Source: a bacterium (lineage in GTDB: Bacteria; Planctomycetota; Planctomycetia; Pirellulales; Pirellulaceae). Taken from it: a stretch of DNA of 64,000 nt. The DNA lies in NCBI GenBank assembly GCA_016124445.1, contig WGNR01000001.1, positions 558,001-622,000 on the forward strand. Reading direction: 5' to 3'. A model generated the notes under the pieces. It saw only the letters and a program-made list of their open reading frames with translations, searched no databases and was not told the origin of the DNA. Position numbers and translations under genes: made by a program. Each line of letters opens with the position of its first letter. Position 1 is the first letter of the stretch. Below are positions 54,127-63,424 of this stretch, one piece after another.

Positions 54127-55296
54127 CTACTTCGCAGGTCCCGTCGTTTTGCCCTGCCGAAGTTCGTAGGGCACGATGACATGGCTTGGCTTGTGCGCGT
54201 CGCCGGTGTCGATGGCATTCATTAGCAAATCCATCGCCTTTCGTCCCATCGCGTGCCAGTCGAGTTGCACGCACGACAGCCCGATGACTTCGCCGCCACC
54301 GCCGCCAAAAACGCTCAAGTCTTCCGGCACCAATAGATCGCACTTCTCGCCCTCTTCCACAACCAGGCTGGCCAGGAAGTTATTAAAACAAATCACCGCC
54401 GTCGGCATCGGCGACATACTGAGGAGCGTTCGCACGACTTCCGCCGCTCCTTCTCGATTGATTGCGACCGACAGTTCCCAGGCTCGGCGACAACGCAAAC
54501 CAGCTTCCTGCATCCCTTGCCTATAACCGCGCTGTTGCCAGGGATTGAGGTCTTGCTGATGCCATTGGGCCAGGGCAATCCGTTGATGCCCCAGGCTTGC
54601 CAGGTATCCAACTGCCTGCTTGGTACCGCTGAATGTATCTGGCCGTACCGAACTGAATTTCGGTAAGTGCAACTCGTGATCCAAGAGCACGGCGGGGATA
54701 TCCATCCCGGTCAGTCTTTTAAGAATCTTCTCTTCCGCAATCGAGGCAAAGATAACGCCTCGGATCTTCCCTTGAGAAAGAAGATCGAACATCGCTTCGT
54801 TCAGCCCTGTGGTGCGTGCGTTGCGAGCCAGGACATGGTAGCGGGCCTCGCTGGCCAGGCTGATCGCTCCTTCCAACATGTAGCCGCTGATCGATTGCGT
54901 GATGGTCTCGCTCTCACCTCTCTGGTTGCTGAAATCAGCTTGAAGATATCCGACCGTTCTCGAGGTCGTTTTGAGCTGCGTGGGAACCTTCGGCGGATTG
55001 ATGAAGGTTCCCCGGCGGCGATGTTTCACCAACACGCCTTCGACTTGCAACGTTTCCAGCGCCAAACGAACGGTCTCTCGACTGACTCCTAGTTGCTCGG
55101 CAAGTTCAACCGCGGTCGGCAAACGATCCCCTGGAAAAACTCCATCCTGGATCGCTCGCCGCAAGGTTTGCTCGACCTGGGCAATCAACGTGAGCGGCCG
55201 ATCAATCCGATCCAAACCATCGGGTGCCTGGTTCACTTCAGAATCTGGGCGTGTTGGGGAACTTTTACGCTTTGGCTTCCCTGTTTTTTTCGACAT
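54127..55296 (-). CDS. GntR/LacI-type transcriptional regulator
   Basis: The start is set at ATG 55296 (MSKKTGKPKRK); the open frame continues to 55350. The 389-residue protein has a GntR winged helix (about 33-102, LPTAVELAEQLGVSRETVRLALETLQ, wing RRRGTF). A LacI/periplasmic-binding-type sensor follows (about 112-385, TVGYLQADFSN, then VLLDHELHLPKFSSV, then GYLASLGHQRIALAQW). Such regulators usually bind a sugar. It is divergent from the third DUF1549/1553 gene, with 187 bases between starts, and may control that cluster. Confidence 0.88.
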   Translation of the reverse strand: MSKKTGKPKRKSSPTRPDSEVNQAPDGLDRIDRPLTLIAQVEQTLRRAIQDGVFPGDRLPTAVELAEQLGVSRETVRLALETLQVEGVLVKHRRRGTFINPPKVPTQLKTTSRTVGYLQADFSNQRGESETITQSISGYMLEGAISLASEARYHVLARNARTTGLNEAMFDLLSQGKIRGVIFASIAEEKILKRLTGMDIPAVLLDHELHLPKFSSVRPDTFSGTKQAVGYLASLGHQRIALAQWHQQDLNPWQQRGYRQGMQEAGLRCRRAWELSVAINREGAAEVVRTLLSMSPMPTAVICFNNFLASLVVEEGEKCDLLVPEDLSVFGGGGGEVIGLSCVQLDWHAMGRKAMDLLMNAIDTGDAHKPSHVIVPYELRQGKTTGPAK

Positions 55297-55483
55297 GAGC
55301 GATTCTGCCACACGAAATGACACAAAAACAATTCTTTGGCATAAGTGCAATCTTATCCGAAATCAGGCTACTGCGTGATAGGATACGGGCAGCTTTTTCG
55401 CCTCCAACAAATATAGTGGGCGTGATTGCCCCACCTTATCAACCCCGCGCGACCTGCCGCTTTTTTCGAGCAAGAGTTTTTCG

Positions 55484-57118
55484 ATGAAGCGTTACCATCG
55501 ATATTTGATGCTGGTTTTGCTTGCCGCCACTGCACTTCCTGGCGTAGCGCTGGGACAACAGCGTCTCCGCGATGCGATCGATCAACACGTCGCCCAAGCC
55601 TGGAAAGAAAATGGGATTACCCCTGCCCAGCCGGCCAGCGATGCCGAGTTTCTGCGGCGAGTTTATCTCGATTTGCTGGGGATCATTCCTACCTATGAAG
55701 AAGCAACCACGTTTCTCGACGACACCAATCCCAACAAGCGCGAGAAGCTAATCGAGCGGCTTCTAAATCACGACCGGTTCGGGCTTCATCAATCTGACGT
55801 TTGGGACATGGTTTACTTCGGCCGCAATCCGCCGGGCTTTGGCACGAAAGAGCGCGATGGCTTCCAGAACTGGCTGAAGCAGCAATTCGATAAAAATGTT
55901 CCCTACAACGTTTGGGCGCGAGAGATTTTGAAGGCGGAGGGAAACACGGTCGATCAGGGGCCGCCGATGTTCTTCGTGCAATACAAGAACCAGCCCGAAG
56001 ATGCGACCGAGGCGATAACGCAAAAGTTCCTTGGAATTCAACTGCAATGCGCGCGATGCCACGATCACCCATTCGATGATTGGTCACAATTAGACTTTTA
56101 CGGCACGGCAGCCTTCTTCGCTCGTTTGCAGGTCGTCGATCTGGGTAAGAAGAACAAGCAGACGGCCTTTGCCGTCGGCGAAAAGAACCTGGGCGACGTC
56201 ATGTTCACTGGTCCCGTTCAAGAGGACGAAGTGGGCAAGAAGGGGACTCCGGTTCAACCGAAGTTTCTGAAAGGCGATCCTCTCGACGAACCGAAGTTGC
56301 CGGAAGATTTCAAAGAGGATCGCAACTTCAAGAACGGCCAGATGCCGCCTAAACCGAAGTTCTCACGTAAAGATGCGTTGGCCGACTGGATTACTCAGCC
56401 TGAGAATCCTTACTTCGCGCGAGCCGTTGCCAATCGGGTTTGGTCACAGTTCATGGGCCGCGGGATCGTTCATCCGGTCGACAACCTCAGCCCAGCCAAC
56501 CCGCCCAGTCACCCGGAACTACTCGACGCGTTGGCCAAAGGAATGGTCGACCATCATTTCGATTTGAAGTGGTACATCGGCGAGATCCTCAACAGCAAGA
56601 CGTATCAACTTTCCGCCGGCGGCAACAGTGATGAAGCGAAACCGCACTGGTTCGAGCGAGCCCGGTATCGCCCCCTGTCCGCCGAGGAACTGCTGGAATC
56701 GTGGGTCGTTGCCACCGACTACGACAAGATGCTGCGGGAAAGCAACCAGAAATCGGAAGGCCGATTGAACGTCCGCGGAATCACTTGGAACTACCTAGTC
56801 GAGTTTTTTGGCCAACCGAGCGACGGCGAAGGCATCTTTCACGGCGGCTTGGACGAACACCTCTATCTCAACAACGGTCAGGTTCATCAGTTGATTTCGG
56901 ATCGTCCTGGCAGTCTGCAAGAGGCGATCACAAAATCGGAAGCCCGCTGGGACGAACGGGTCGAGCGAATCTTTCTTCAGGTTTTGTCGCGTCCCCCAAC
57001 CGCGGAAGAAACCAAACAGTTCGTTACGTTCCTTTCCGCTGAAGACGACCCGCGGGGACGACTTCACGACGCGATCTGGACGCTGATGACCTGCAGCGAA
57101 TTTCGTTTTAACCATTAG
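55484..57118 (+). CDS. DUF1549/DUF1553 protein, short form without PSCyt1
   Basis: The 544-residue exported protein (signal to about VALGQQ) begins directly with DUF1549 (about 28-195: FLRRVYLDLLGIIPTYEEA, then a CARCHDHPFDDW motif). It continues to DUF1553 (about 295-535: NPYFARAVANRVWSQFMGRG, then RPLSAEELLESWV). The N-terminal haem-type PSCyt1 domain of the two other copies is missing, so CARCH is the only CxxCH. It is the first gene of a cluster followed by a DUF1501 gene 53 bases on. It is divergent from the GntR/LacI gene. Confidence 0.92.
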   Translation: MKRYHRYLMLVLLAATALPGVALGQQRLRDAIDQHVAQAWKENGITPAQPASDAEFLRRVYLDLLGIIPTYEEATTFLDDTNPNKREKLIERLLNHDRFGLHQSDVWDMVYFGRNPPGFGTKERDGFQNWLKQQFDKNVPYNVWAREILKAEGNTVDQGPPMFFVQYKNQPEDATEAITQKFLGIQLQCARCHDHPFDDWSQLDFYGTAAFFARLQVVDLGKKNKQTAFAVGEKNLGDVMFTGPVQEDEVGKKGTPVQPKFLKGDPLDEPKLPEDFKEDRNFKNGQMPPKPKFSRKDALADWITQPENPYFARAVANRVWSQFMGRGIVHPVDNLSPANPPSHPELLDALAKGMVDHHFDLKWYIGEILNSKTYQLSAGGNSDEAKPHWFERARYRPLSAEELLESWVVATDYDKMLRESNQKSEGRLNVRGITWNYLVEFFGQPSDGEGIFHGGLDEHLYLNNGQVHQLISDRPGSLQEAITKSEARWDERVERIFLQVLSRPPTAEETKQFVTFLSAEDDPRGRLHDAIWTLMTCSEFRFNH

Positions 57119-57171
57119 ATAACCCCGTCCAATAACGGTCCAAAGCACAACGGTTCTTCAAGGTAAAAACC

Positions 57172-58443
57172 ATGGAACGTCTTTGTCCAAGCCACGAACA
57201 CCTAAGCCGCCGATCACTCTTGAAGGGTTCCCTGGCGACGGCGGCTGGCGCGAGCGTGATGAATTGGGGCGGCTTATTCAACAACGATGCGATGGCCAAC
57301 GAGGTCAAGAAACGGAGCAAACACTGCATCCTGATCTGGCTCAACGGTGGCTGCAGCCAGTTCGAAACGTTTGACATGAAGGTCGGGCGTCCCTCGGGCG
57401 GGCTCTTTCGCGAAATATCAACCAACGTGCCAGGCACTCGCGTGTGTGAACTGCTGCCCAAGATTTCACAGCGGATGGATAAGCTGACCGTCATACGCTC
57501 GATGCGGACTTCGCAGATCGACCATCCCGGCGGAATCCATTTGATGCACACCGGTTGGTCGCAAACGGCCAGTACGCGTTTCCCGGAAATCGGAGCGGTG
57601 ATTGCCAAGTACTGCGGCAACCCTGACTCCGATCTTCCGAGCTTCATCAAGGTCTCTTCCAATCGTAGCGCCGGAGCAGGCATCCTGGGACCGGAGTACG
57701 AACCGTTTAATCTTGGTATCGAAGGAGACTTGCCCCACTTCTCGACGTCGCCAATCTCCAAAGAACTAGAATCTCGCCGGCATAGCTTGCGTGACTTTGT
57801 TGAAACGAGGTATGCCGAGAATCATCATGCCGAGCCCGTGCAGATGCATCGTGAGGCGTACGATCGTGCTCGCCGGCTCGAAGCGGTACGCAATACCTTC
57901 CAACTGGACGAAGAGTGGGAAAAGTACGCCGACAAATACGGCAACTCAAAGATCGGGCGAAGAATGATGATCGCCGCCCGGCTCGTTGAGGCGGGCGTTC
58001 CGTTTGTCGAAGTGGGACAAAGCGGATACGACACGCACGCCGACAATTTCGAGGGACACAAAGCCCTTCTGCCGCCAATGGAACATGCCTGGGCGGCCTT
58101 GCTGGACGACCTGGAAGATCGCGGGCTGCTGCAAGATACGCTCGTTGTTTGGATGGGTGAAATCGGTCGGACACCCAGCATCAACAACCGCAGCGGACGC
58201 GATCATTACGTCCGCAGTTGGACCACCGCGCTGGCAGGTGGCGGCGTCAAAGGAGGTCTGGTTTACGGCGAGTCAGACAAAGATGGCTTGGACGTCATTT
58301 CCAACAAGGTAACCGAAGGTGACTTCTTCGCCACGATTTACACCGCCCTGGGTATCGATCCCACGACGGAGAATTTCTCCGGCGTCCGCCCGATACCACT
58401 TGCTCAATTCGGGCATCAAGTGGTGAAGGACATTTTGGCGTAA
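57172..58443 (+). CDS. DUF1501 family protein, Tat-exported
   Basis: The 423-residue protein has a clear twin-arginine signal (SRRSLLKGSLATAAGASVMNW). DUF1501 landmarks follow: KHCILIWLNGGCSQFETFDMK, IRSMRTSQIDHPGGIHLMHTG, PFVEVGQSGYDTHADN, LVVWMGEIGRTP and NRSGRDHYVRSW. It is slightly shorter than the other two copies. It lies between the DUF1549/1553 gene and a WD40 gene (10-base gap), so all three are probably one transcript. The reaction is unknown. Confidence 0.92.
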   Translation: MERLCPSHEHLSRRSLLKGSLATAAGASVMNWGGLFNNDAMANEVKKRSKHCILIWLNGGCSQFETFDMKVGRPSGGLFREISTNVPGTRVCELLPKISQRMDKLTVIRSMRTSQIDHPGGIHLMHTGWSQTASTRFPEIGAVIAKYCGNPDSDLPSFIKVSSNRSAGAGILGPEYEPFNLGIEGDLPHFSTSPISKELESRRHSLRDFVETRYAENHHAEPVQMHREAYDRARRLEAVRNTFQLDEEWEKYADKYGNSKIGRRMMIAARLVEAGVPFVEVGQSGYDTHADNFEGHKALLPPMEHAWAALLDDLEDRGLLQDTLVVWMGEIGRTPSINNRSGRDHYVRSWTTALAGGGVKGGLVYGESDKDGLDVISNKVTEGDFFATIYTALGIDPTTENFSGVRPIPLAQFGHQVVKDILA

Positions 58444-58453
58444 GGCGCAAGCG

Positions 58454-59671
58454 ATGCAAATCAACAAACCGATCCACAAATGGCAGCTATCTTTTGAAGG
58501 CGATTGGCCGACATCGGTTGCCTTTCTCGGCAACAGTAGCCGCGTAGCAGCCGGCAATCGCGGGGGGCAGATCCTGGTGTGGGAGTTGCCAGACAGCGCG
58601 CCCGAACGTGAGCAGACTGAACAGGAAAAGAAAGACAAGAAGGAACCGCAGCCGCCTGACTTCGCGCCAGTTCGTTTGCTGGTTGGTCACACCAACGGTA
58701 TCACCCATCTGCGAACAACACCGGATGGCAAGACGCTTTACTCCTCGAGCCTGGATCACACGATCCGGGTTTGGGATAGCAACGCCGCAGAAAGTGGCAA
58801 GACCGAGCTTGTACTCGACAGCAAGACCCGGGAAAGAAACACCAAGTACAAGTCCGAAGAGGTTAAGAAGCAAATCCTCGAAGCCCCCGGCGTCACGGTG
58901 GGGACGATTAAAGAGTCTCATGTTTTAGAAGGGCACTCCGGCTGGGTCTGTGGGCTCGATATCAGTGGCGATGGTCAAAAGCTGATTAGCGGCGATGACA
59001 AGTGCCTGAGCATTGTCTGGGACCTGAAAACCCGCAAGCCGATCAGCCAGTGGCATGGTTACCACCGAGTATGGGTTCGCTCCGCGGCACTTACCCCCGA
59101 CGGGCAAACCGCCTTCATCGCTGAGTACTCCGATCGCTACAGCAATTTCGACGCCCCGGCTGCCCAGGCCAGGCTTTGGAATACCGGCGATGGTTCCATG
59201 AAGCTTGATTTGCTGAAGATCTGGACGCCTGACGTCAAGGATAAGGATCGGACCGACTCCTACAATTACCGGCAAGCCTGGACAAAGCTTATCAAACGGG
59301 GCCTCGTCTGCGCTGACATTTCGCCCGACGGCAAATTGCTGGCCACCGGCCAAGGAGGCGAGGCAGATCCTGGCCAGATCCATCTGGTCGATCTGGAAAG
59401 CGGCAAGATCGTGCGAACCGTCTCCGGCCATAAAAATGGAGCATGTGACGTTAAGTTTTCAGCCGATGGCAAGTATGTCCTTTCGAGCGGACGGGATACT
59501 CAGGTTCGCATCTGCCAGGTATCCGACGGAAAAGAGATTGCCGTGCTCGGCAAAGAACGGGGCGGGCAGTTCAAAGATTGGATTTACGCTATCGCGATCT
59601 CGCCAGATCAGAAGTACGTCGCTGGCGCCGACATCGCCGGCATGGTCCACGTCTGGCAGCTTGCCTCTTAA
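58454..59671 (+). CDS. WD40-repeat beta-propeller protein
   Basis: The 405-residue protein has no signal peptide or membrane segment. Six to seven WD40 blades can be counted, each with a D-G turn and W-D-like end: HTNGITHLRTTPDGK...IRVWD, HSGWVCGLDISGDGQ...SIVWD, VRSAALTPDGQ...ARLWN, VCADISPDGK, HKNGACDVKFSADGK and IYAIAISPDQK...VHVWQ. A Glu/Lys-rich insertion (about 52-70) lies in the first blade. It is the third gene of a DUF1549/DUF1501 cluster, where WD40 or similar propeller genes recur in planctomycetes. It is probably a binding scaffold. Confidence 0.88.
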   Translation: MQINKPIHKWQLSFEGDWPTSVAFLGNSSRVAAGNRGGQILVWELPDSAPEREQTEQEKKDKKEPQPPDFAPVRLLVGHTNGITHLRTTPDGKTLYSSSLDHTIRVWDSNAAESGKTELVLDSKTRERNTKYKSEEVKKQILEAPGVTVGTIKESHVLEGHSGWVCGLDISGDGQKLISGDDKCLSIVWDLKTRKPISQWHGYHRVWVRSAALTPDGQTAFIAEYSDRYSNFDAPAAQARLWNTGDGSMKLDLLKIWTPDVKDKDRTDSYNYRQAWTKLIKRGLVCADISPDGKLLATGQGGEADPGQIHLVDLESGKIVRTVSGHKNGACDVKFSADGKYVLSSGRDTQVRICQVSDGKEIAVLGKERGGQFKDWIYAIAISPDQKYVAGADIAGMVHVWQLAS

Positions 59672-59676
59672 AGAGG

Positions 59677-60078
59677 TCAGCCCGTTTTCTTCAGGAAGCG
59701 CCGGCGAAACCACATGACGGCACGCTCCACGATGCCCGGCCCTCGAATCGGAAGATATAGCCCTCGCATCAGAACGCGGCCACCCGGCGACAACGGCGTA
59801 GCTGCTGGAAAGGCCGAAACGACAACACCAAACTTCTTGCTGCGAAACGTCATCTCATCAAACCCGTCCCAGAATTCGGGCGAGTGGAAGTCACAAGAGT
59901 TAGCCAATGGACAATCGATAGGTACGATTCGGTAGGCATCCCAAAACATTTCGACATACTCGGGATCAACCAGTTCGGCAATTTTCTGATCGTCTATTTC
60001 AACGTACCAACCATAATCTCGGCCGTAGTTCGATTCCCATATGAGCAAACGACTGTGGAACTGATCGAAGTAGTCCAT
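59677..60078 (-). CDS. Protein of unknown function, partner of the ASST-like gene
   Basis: The 133-residue protein starts at ATG 60078, 3 bases after the stop of the ASST-like gene, so the two are coupled. No family is recognised. The N-terminal half is acidic and aromatic-rich (YGRDYGWYVEIDDQK, VEMFWDAYRIVPID). The C-terminal end is basic (ERAVMWFRRRFLKK). There is no signal peptide or clear membrane helix. The stop converges on the WD40 gene with 5 bases between. Confidence 0.55.
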   Translation of the reverse strand: MDYFDQFHSRLLIWESNYGRDYGWYVEIDDQKIAELVDPEYVEMFWDAYRIVPIDCPLANSCDFHSPEFWDGFDEMTFRSKKFGVVVSAFPAATPLSPGGRVLMRGLYLPIRGPGIVERAVMWFRRRFLKKTG

Positions 60079-60081
60079 GCT

Positions 60082-61455
60082 CTAATCAACGAATTCATCG
60101 CGGCTGAGCCAACCCAGATCAATTTCTTCGGGCAAGAAATACCTCGACAAGTGTAACCGGCCTGCCAGACCGTCTCGGGTGGCATTCACGAATTCCCACC
60201 GAATGTGCTCCGGCGAAGTTCGGAAGATCCTCGCTTCTTCCGATTGCTCGAAATAGAGGTCTCCGTCGGGCAAGATACGGCAAAGCCCCATCATTAAGGT
60301 GAACGACTCGCTCTCTTTCAGCACTTCTCGATACGGGGAGGTAATCTCGTCGGTCTGCGGATCACAGACGTAAACTTCCGAATAATCGCGGTACTTGCGG
60401 TAATTTGTCGCCAGGCTGTTGTTGTTGAAGATCGATAGCCGGCCATCAGGAAGAACATCGACATCGTGCTGATAGATCCAAGGCCCTGTCCGCAGCCAGA
60501 CAATCTTCTTGGTACTGGGGCGATAGAGAAACACGGTCGAGATATTTCTCAGGCTGAATGCGATGTCTCCGCGTTTGGCGATTCCGGCATCGGTAAGCAC
60601 CGGCTGCGCGTCGTTCAAATGCAAGGGATCATCGCTGTCTGTCGGAATGCCAAACATCAGCCCTTCGTAGTTGTTGGCAATCAGGATATCGGCGATGTTT
60701 TCCTGGCGAAGGACCTTTCCGTTAGCAGGGTCGATGACGTAGTAGCCATCGCGCGGGAAAGTTCGGGCATGCGTTATGTTGACGTCAGGCGGCAAGGTGC
60801 TTTCGCGAGGGAGCAAGGTGTTGCCGGTGACGACCAGCATTCCGTCTTCATTGAGTTCGATCGAATGATGGACCACACCGCGGCCGTCCCAGATCCACTC
60901 GATCTTGCTGTCCTTATCCAGACAGACCAACGGCCCCCAACCTGAATGGATAACAATCCGGCCATCACTCAAGAGCAATGGATCGTAGCTGCTAAACCCT
61001 TCCTTCGAATGATAAAAGGCATGCAAATAGTACTCGCCCTGAACCAGTGGCGATTGCTTCAGGATCTCGAGAATCGGAGGCACCCAGCGATGCAAGACTT
61101 TAAAATCGCTCAGCCGGACTAGTTCGACGATGGTCTGGTTATCGTCCAGACTAAAGCGAGAAAGAATCAGGTATCCAGGGTCCTTGTATCCTTCCTCCCT
61201 GGTCACAAATCCGTTGACATCCGGAAACTTGTTATCAATCTCCAGACGATGCCGCGTGATTTTGTCGAAAAGCGTCGGCAATTCCTCTTCGACTGCATCC
61301 TCCGACAGATAGACAAAGTCGTAGGCTTCTTTCAAGGCTTGAAACGGGAAGACCTCAAAACGGCCGATCGCAAATCCCCAGCCGCACATCAGAATCATGA
61401 GAATCCAGACGATCCCCAGTATCGAGGCCGTTTTCGCATTCAGTCGAGCAATCAT
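60082..61455 (-). CDS. Membrane-anchored arylsulfotransferase (ASST)-like protein
   Basis: The 457-residue protein has an N-terminal uncleaved-looking membrane anchor (SILGIVWILMILMCGWGFAI, about 12-31) and a beta-propeller-like body. Motifs match the ASST/arylsulfotransferase group: KIEWIWDGRGVVHHSIELNEDG (with paired His, about 191-212) and WIYQHDVDVLPDGRLSIFNN (about 325-345), where His residues of the bacterial enzymes lie. ASST moves sulfate from one phenolic ester to another. The active-site residues cannot be matched exactly by eye, so the enzymatic call is tentative. A small gene of unknown function follows 3 bases on. Confidence 0.7.
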   Translation of the reverse strand: MIARLNAKTASILGIVWILMILMCGWGFAIGRFEVFPFQALKEAYDFVYLSEDAVEEELPTLFDKITRHRLEIDNKFPDVNGFVTREEGYKDPGYLILSRFSLDDNQTIVELVRLSDFKVLHRWVPPILEILKQSPLVQGEYYLHAFYHSKEGFSSYDPLLLSDGRIVIHSGWGPLVCLDKDSKIEWIWDGRGVVHHSIELNEDGMLVVTGNTLLPRESTLPPDVNITHARTFPRDGYYVIDPANGKVLRQENIADILIANNYEGLMFGIPTDSDDPLHLNDAQPVLTDAGIAKRGDIAFSLRNISTVFLYRPSTKKIVWLRTGPWIYQHDVDVLPDGRLSIFNNNSLATNYRKYRDYSEVYVCDPQTDEITSPYREVLKESESFTLMMGLCRILPDGDLYFEQSEEARIFRTSPEHIRWEFVNATRDGLAGRLHLSRYFLPEEIDLGWLSRDEFVD

Positions 61456-61555
61456 GCTCGTTAATTCCCCAGGGTGATTATTGGGTGATGGTGAGCCACT
61501 CTACCTTTAAACCACCGCACAGGCGGTTCAAGGTCGGTCAACTTCGCCAAATCCC

Positions 61556-61583
61556 AAAAAAATCGCTGCCGCCTTTCGCAGCG
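61556..61583 (-). terminator. Probable minus-strand rho-independent terminator
   Basis: On the minus strand a CGCTGC-GAAAGGCG-GCAGCG hairpin (61564-61583) is followed by A and seven U. It lies 165 bases past the stop of the DUF1559 gene. Confidence 0.6.
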
Positions 61584-61609
61584 GCTTCCTCCGTTTTCAA
61601 TAGAAACAT

Positions 61610-61635
61610 CAACGGCCACTGTTGCGTGGCCGTTG
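61610..61635. other. Perfect hairpin of unknown role
   Basis: A 10-bp perfect stem CAACGGCCAC/GTGGCCGTTG with a 6-nt loop lies 113 bases past the DUF1559 stop, just ahead of the terminator on the minus strand. It has no good U tract. It may help transcription end or stabilise the mRNA 3' end. Confidence 0.45.
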
Positions 61636-61747
61636 TATTCCTTAAGTATAACTCCTCTGCCGACTGCCAGGGGATTTAATTCACCGAGAATCTTTGCGTC
61701 CGGAGTCGGTTTTACACAGATCGAAGGACATCTGGGCGGATCGACAC

Positions 61748-63373
61748 TTAGTAGTTAACTGCCTCGCCGCCCGCGTAGGTCAACAGCGCCTTAAGAATGT
61801 CGTTGGTTAATTCGTTCTTCAGACAGTACCGAACGCTTCCGTCGTAACGCGCTGCCATAAAACCTTGGATATCACCCGGCAACAGCGATTTCATCGGGGC
61901 GTCAACGTCTATCTCGATATCTGCAGGCTTCGTCCAAATGACGGCATCCGCCTCGGGTACTTCGACGACAGCGAAGGTGTTGGAAGTGCCATCGGTGATA
62001 TCCTGAACCTTCAGGTCCCCTTCCTTGCTGGCTGGCAGGCCTTTACCAAGTGGGCGCTCGTAGCGAGTTCGCCCTTCCGCAGCCAACTTGTGATCTGCGG
62101 ATGTAGCGTATGGCATGGGCATCTGTTTAATCAGCTTTTGGTTATGCTCGCTATTCCATGGTTCATCCAGGTGAAACTGGTTATAGAGCGCTTGCTGTTC
62201 GATATACGGCAGGATATGCACGCGCCATGAGAGGAGCGGCTTGCCGTCGGCGCCGTACGAATCGGCTGGCATCTTTTGGTACGTGTCGTAGTAATTCCAC
62301 ATTGCCAGCATGATCTGCTTCAGATTATTCGCCGAGCGACTTCGGACATTGCTTGCCTGGAGGTTGGCGATCATCGGCATAAAGAGCGCCGTACCACTAG
62401 CCAGCAGTACCTGCGGCGACGTACCTGGCTTGCCAACCGTAGTCATCACCACCTGATCCTTAGTGCGGACAGGCTTCAGGGCCGCCAGCAAGGTATGACT
62501 AATCCGATCGGTATACTGCAAGAACGCCTGGCCTTCGGGACTGTCAGGGTTTGCCGGTTGGGCCATCTGCCGGGCTAATTTCGTAACGGTCTCCAATAGT
62601 CCTTCGACGGTTTCCTCCAACTGCATTGCATTGGCCTCGTTAGGGGCGGCCAGTTTCAGCGTGACGCCTCCTTTTTCCATGTCGAGATTGCAGATCAATT
62701 GGGCATGCGAAAGCTGCTCTGGCAACTCTTTCATTCCAGGAAACATGTCAAAGCGCGGGTCGGCTAACAGAAAACGGGCCATGTCTCGAATTGGCTCAAC
62801 GACCAACAGGGCCTGAAATTCGGCATCCTGCAAGTCAGATTGCAAAAGAGCCGCCAAGGGACCTGCGACCGGCTTGGCCTGCTGCGAGACCATCGCTTTC
62901 ACCGTTTCAGGCGTTCCCAGCAGGTAGATATTTTCGTTAACCGGATAGACGTCGAGCAAAAATCCATTCGTCCCTTTCAGGTATGGCTTGTTGCTTTCAG
63001 GCCAAGCTGCCAACTCAAGTTGCCCATCCTCGCGCAGGGCTGGAAATAGAGATTCCAGCGGCGCGCCCTTGGCAAGCCTCACCACGGCCCCCGCCAAAGG
63101 TTTGCCGTCCGGTCCTGGAGCGGTGGTGAAGGACAACACCGATTGAACGTCTTGGAGCGTTACGCCGGTAAACTCTTTCGATTTAACGGACATGACTTCC
63201 CAGGGAACCATCTCCAGCAGCGGGCGCGTGGAGACCGCTTCCGGTTTTACGACCACACCCAACACGGCATTGGGAGGTACAAACTCGATGCCGATGGCAT
63301 CTTCTGCGAAAAGAGCGTGAACAGAGGGGACAACGGAAAACAGCAGCGTGAAAAAGAGCGTTCTAAGTTGCAT
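61748..63373 (-). CDS. Secreted DUF1559 protein, non-pilin form
   Basis: The 541-residue protein has a normal Sec signal peptide (MQLRTLFFTLLFSVVPSVHALF) instead of the prepilin helix of the other DUF1559 gene. Residues about 30-320 are an unassigned alpha/beta region (VVKPEAVSTRPLLEMVPWEV). The DUF1559 part follows (about 345-540: RSANNLKQIMLAMWNYYDTYQ, SWRVHILPYIEQQALYNQF) with its end FMAARYDGSVRYCLKNE. It may be a periplasmic or surface protein; function unknown. It lies 51 bases downstream of the partial gene at the window edge, so the two are likely one operon. Confidence 0.85.
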   Translation of the reverse strand: MQLRTLFFTLLFSVVPSVHALFAEDAIGIEFVPPNAVLGVVVKPEAVSTRPLLEMVPWEVMSVKSKEFTGVTLQDVQSVLSFTTAPGPDGKPLAGAVVRLAKGAPLESLFPALREDGQLELAAWPESNKPYLKGTNGFLLDVYPVNENIYLLGTPETVKAMVSQQAKPVAGPLAALLQSDLQDAEFQALLVVEPIRDMARFLLADPRFDMFPGMKELPEQLSHAQLICNLDMEKGGVTLKLAAPNEANAMQLEETVEGLLETVTKLARQMAQPANPDSPEGQAFLQYTDRISHTLLAALKPVRTKDQVVMTTVGKPGTSPQVLLASGTALFMPMIANLQASNVRSRSANNLKQIMLAMWNYYDTYQKMPADSYGADGKPLLSWRVHILPYIEQQALYNQFHLDEPWNSEHNQKLIKQMPMPYATSADHKLAAEGRTRYERPLGKGLPASKEGDLKVQDITDGTSNTFAVVEVPEADAVIWTKPADIEIDVDAPMKSLLPGDIQGFMAARYDGSVRYCLKNELTNDILKALLTYAGGEAVNY

Positions 63374-63424
63374 GAGATCGATCCTGAAAAGTTTTCGATG
63401 GTCGAGGAATTCAATCGAAGGGGG

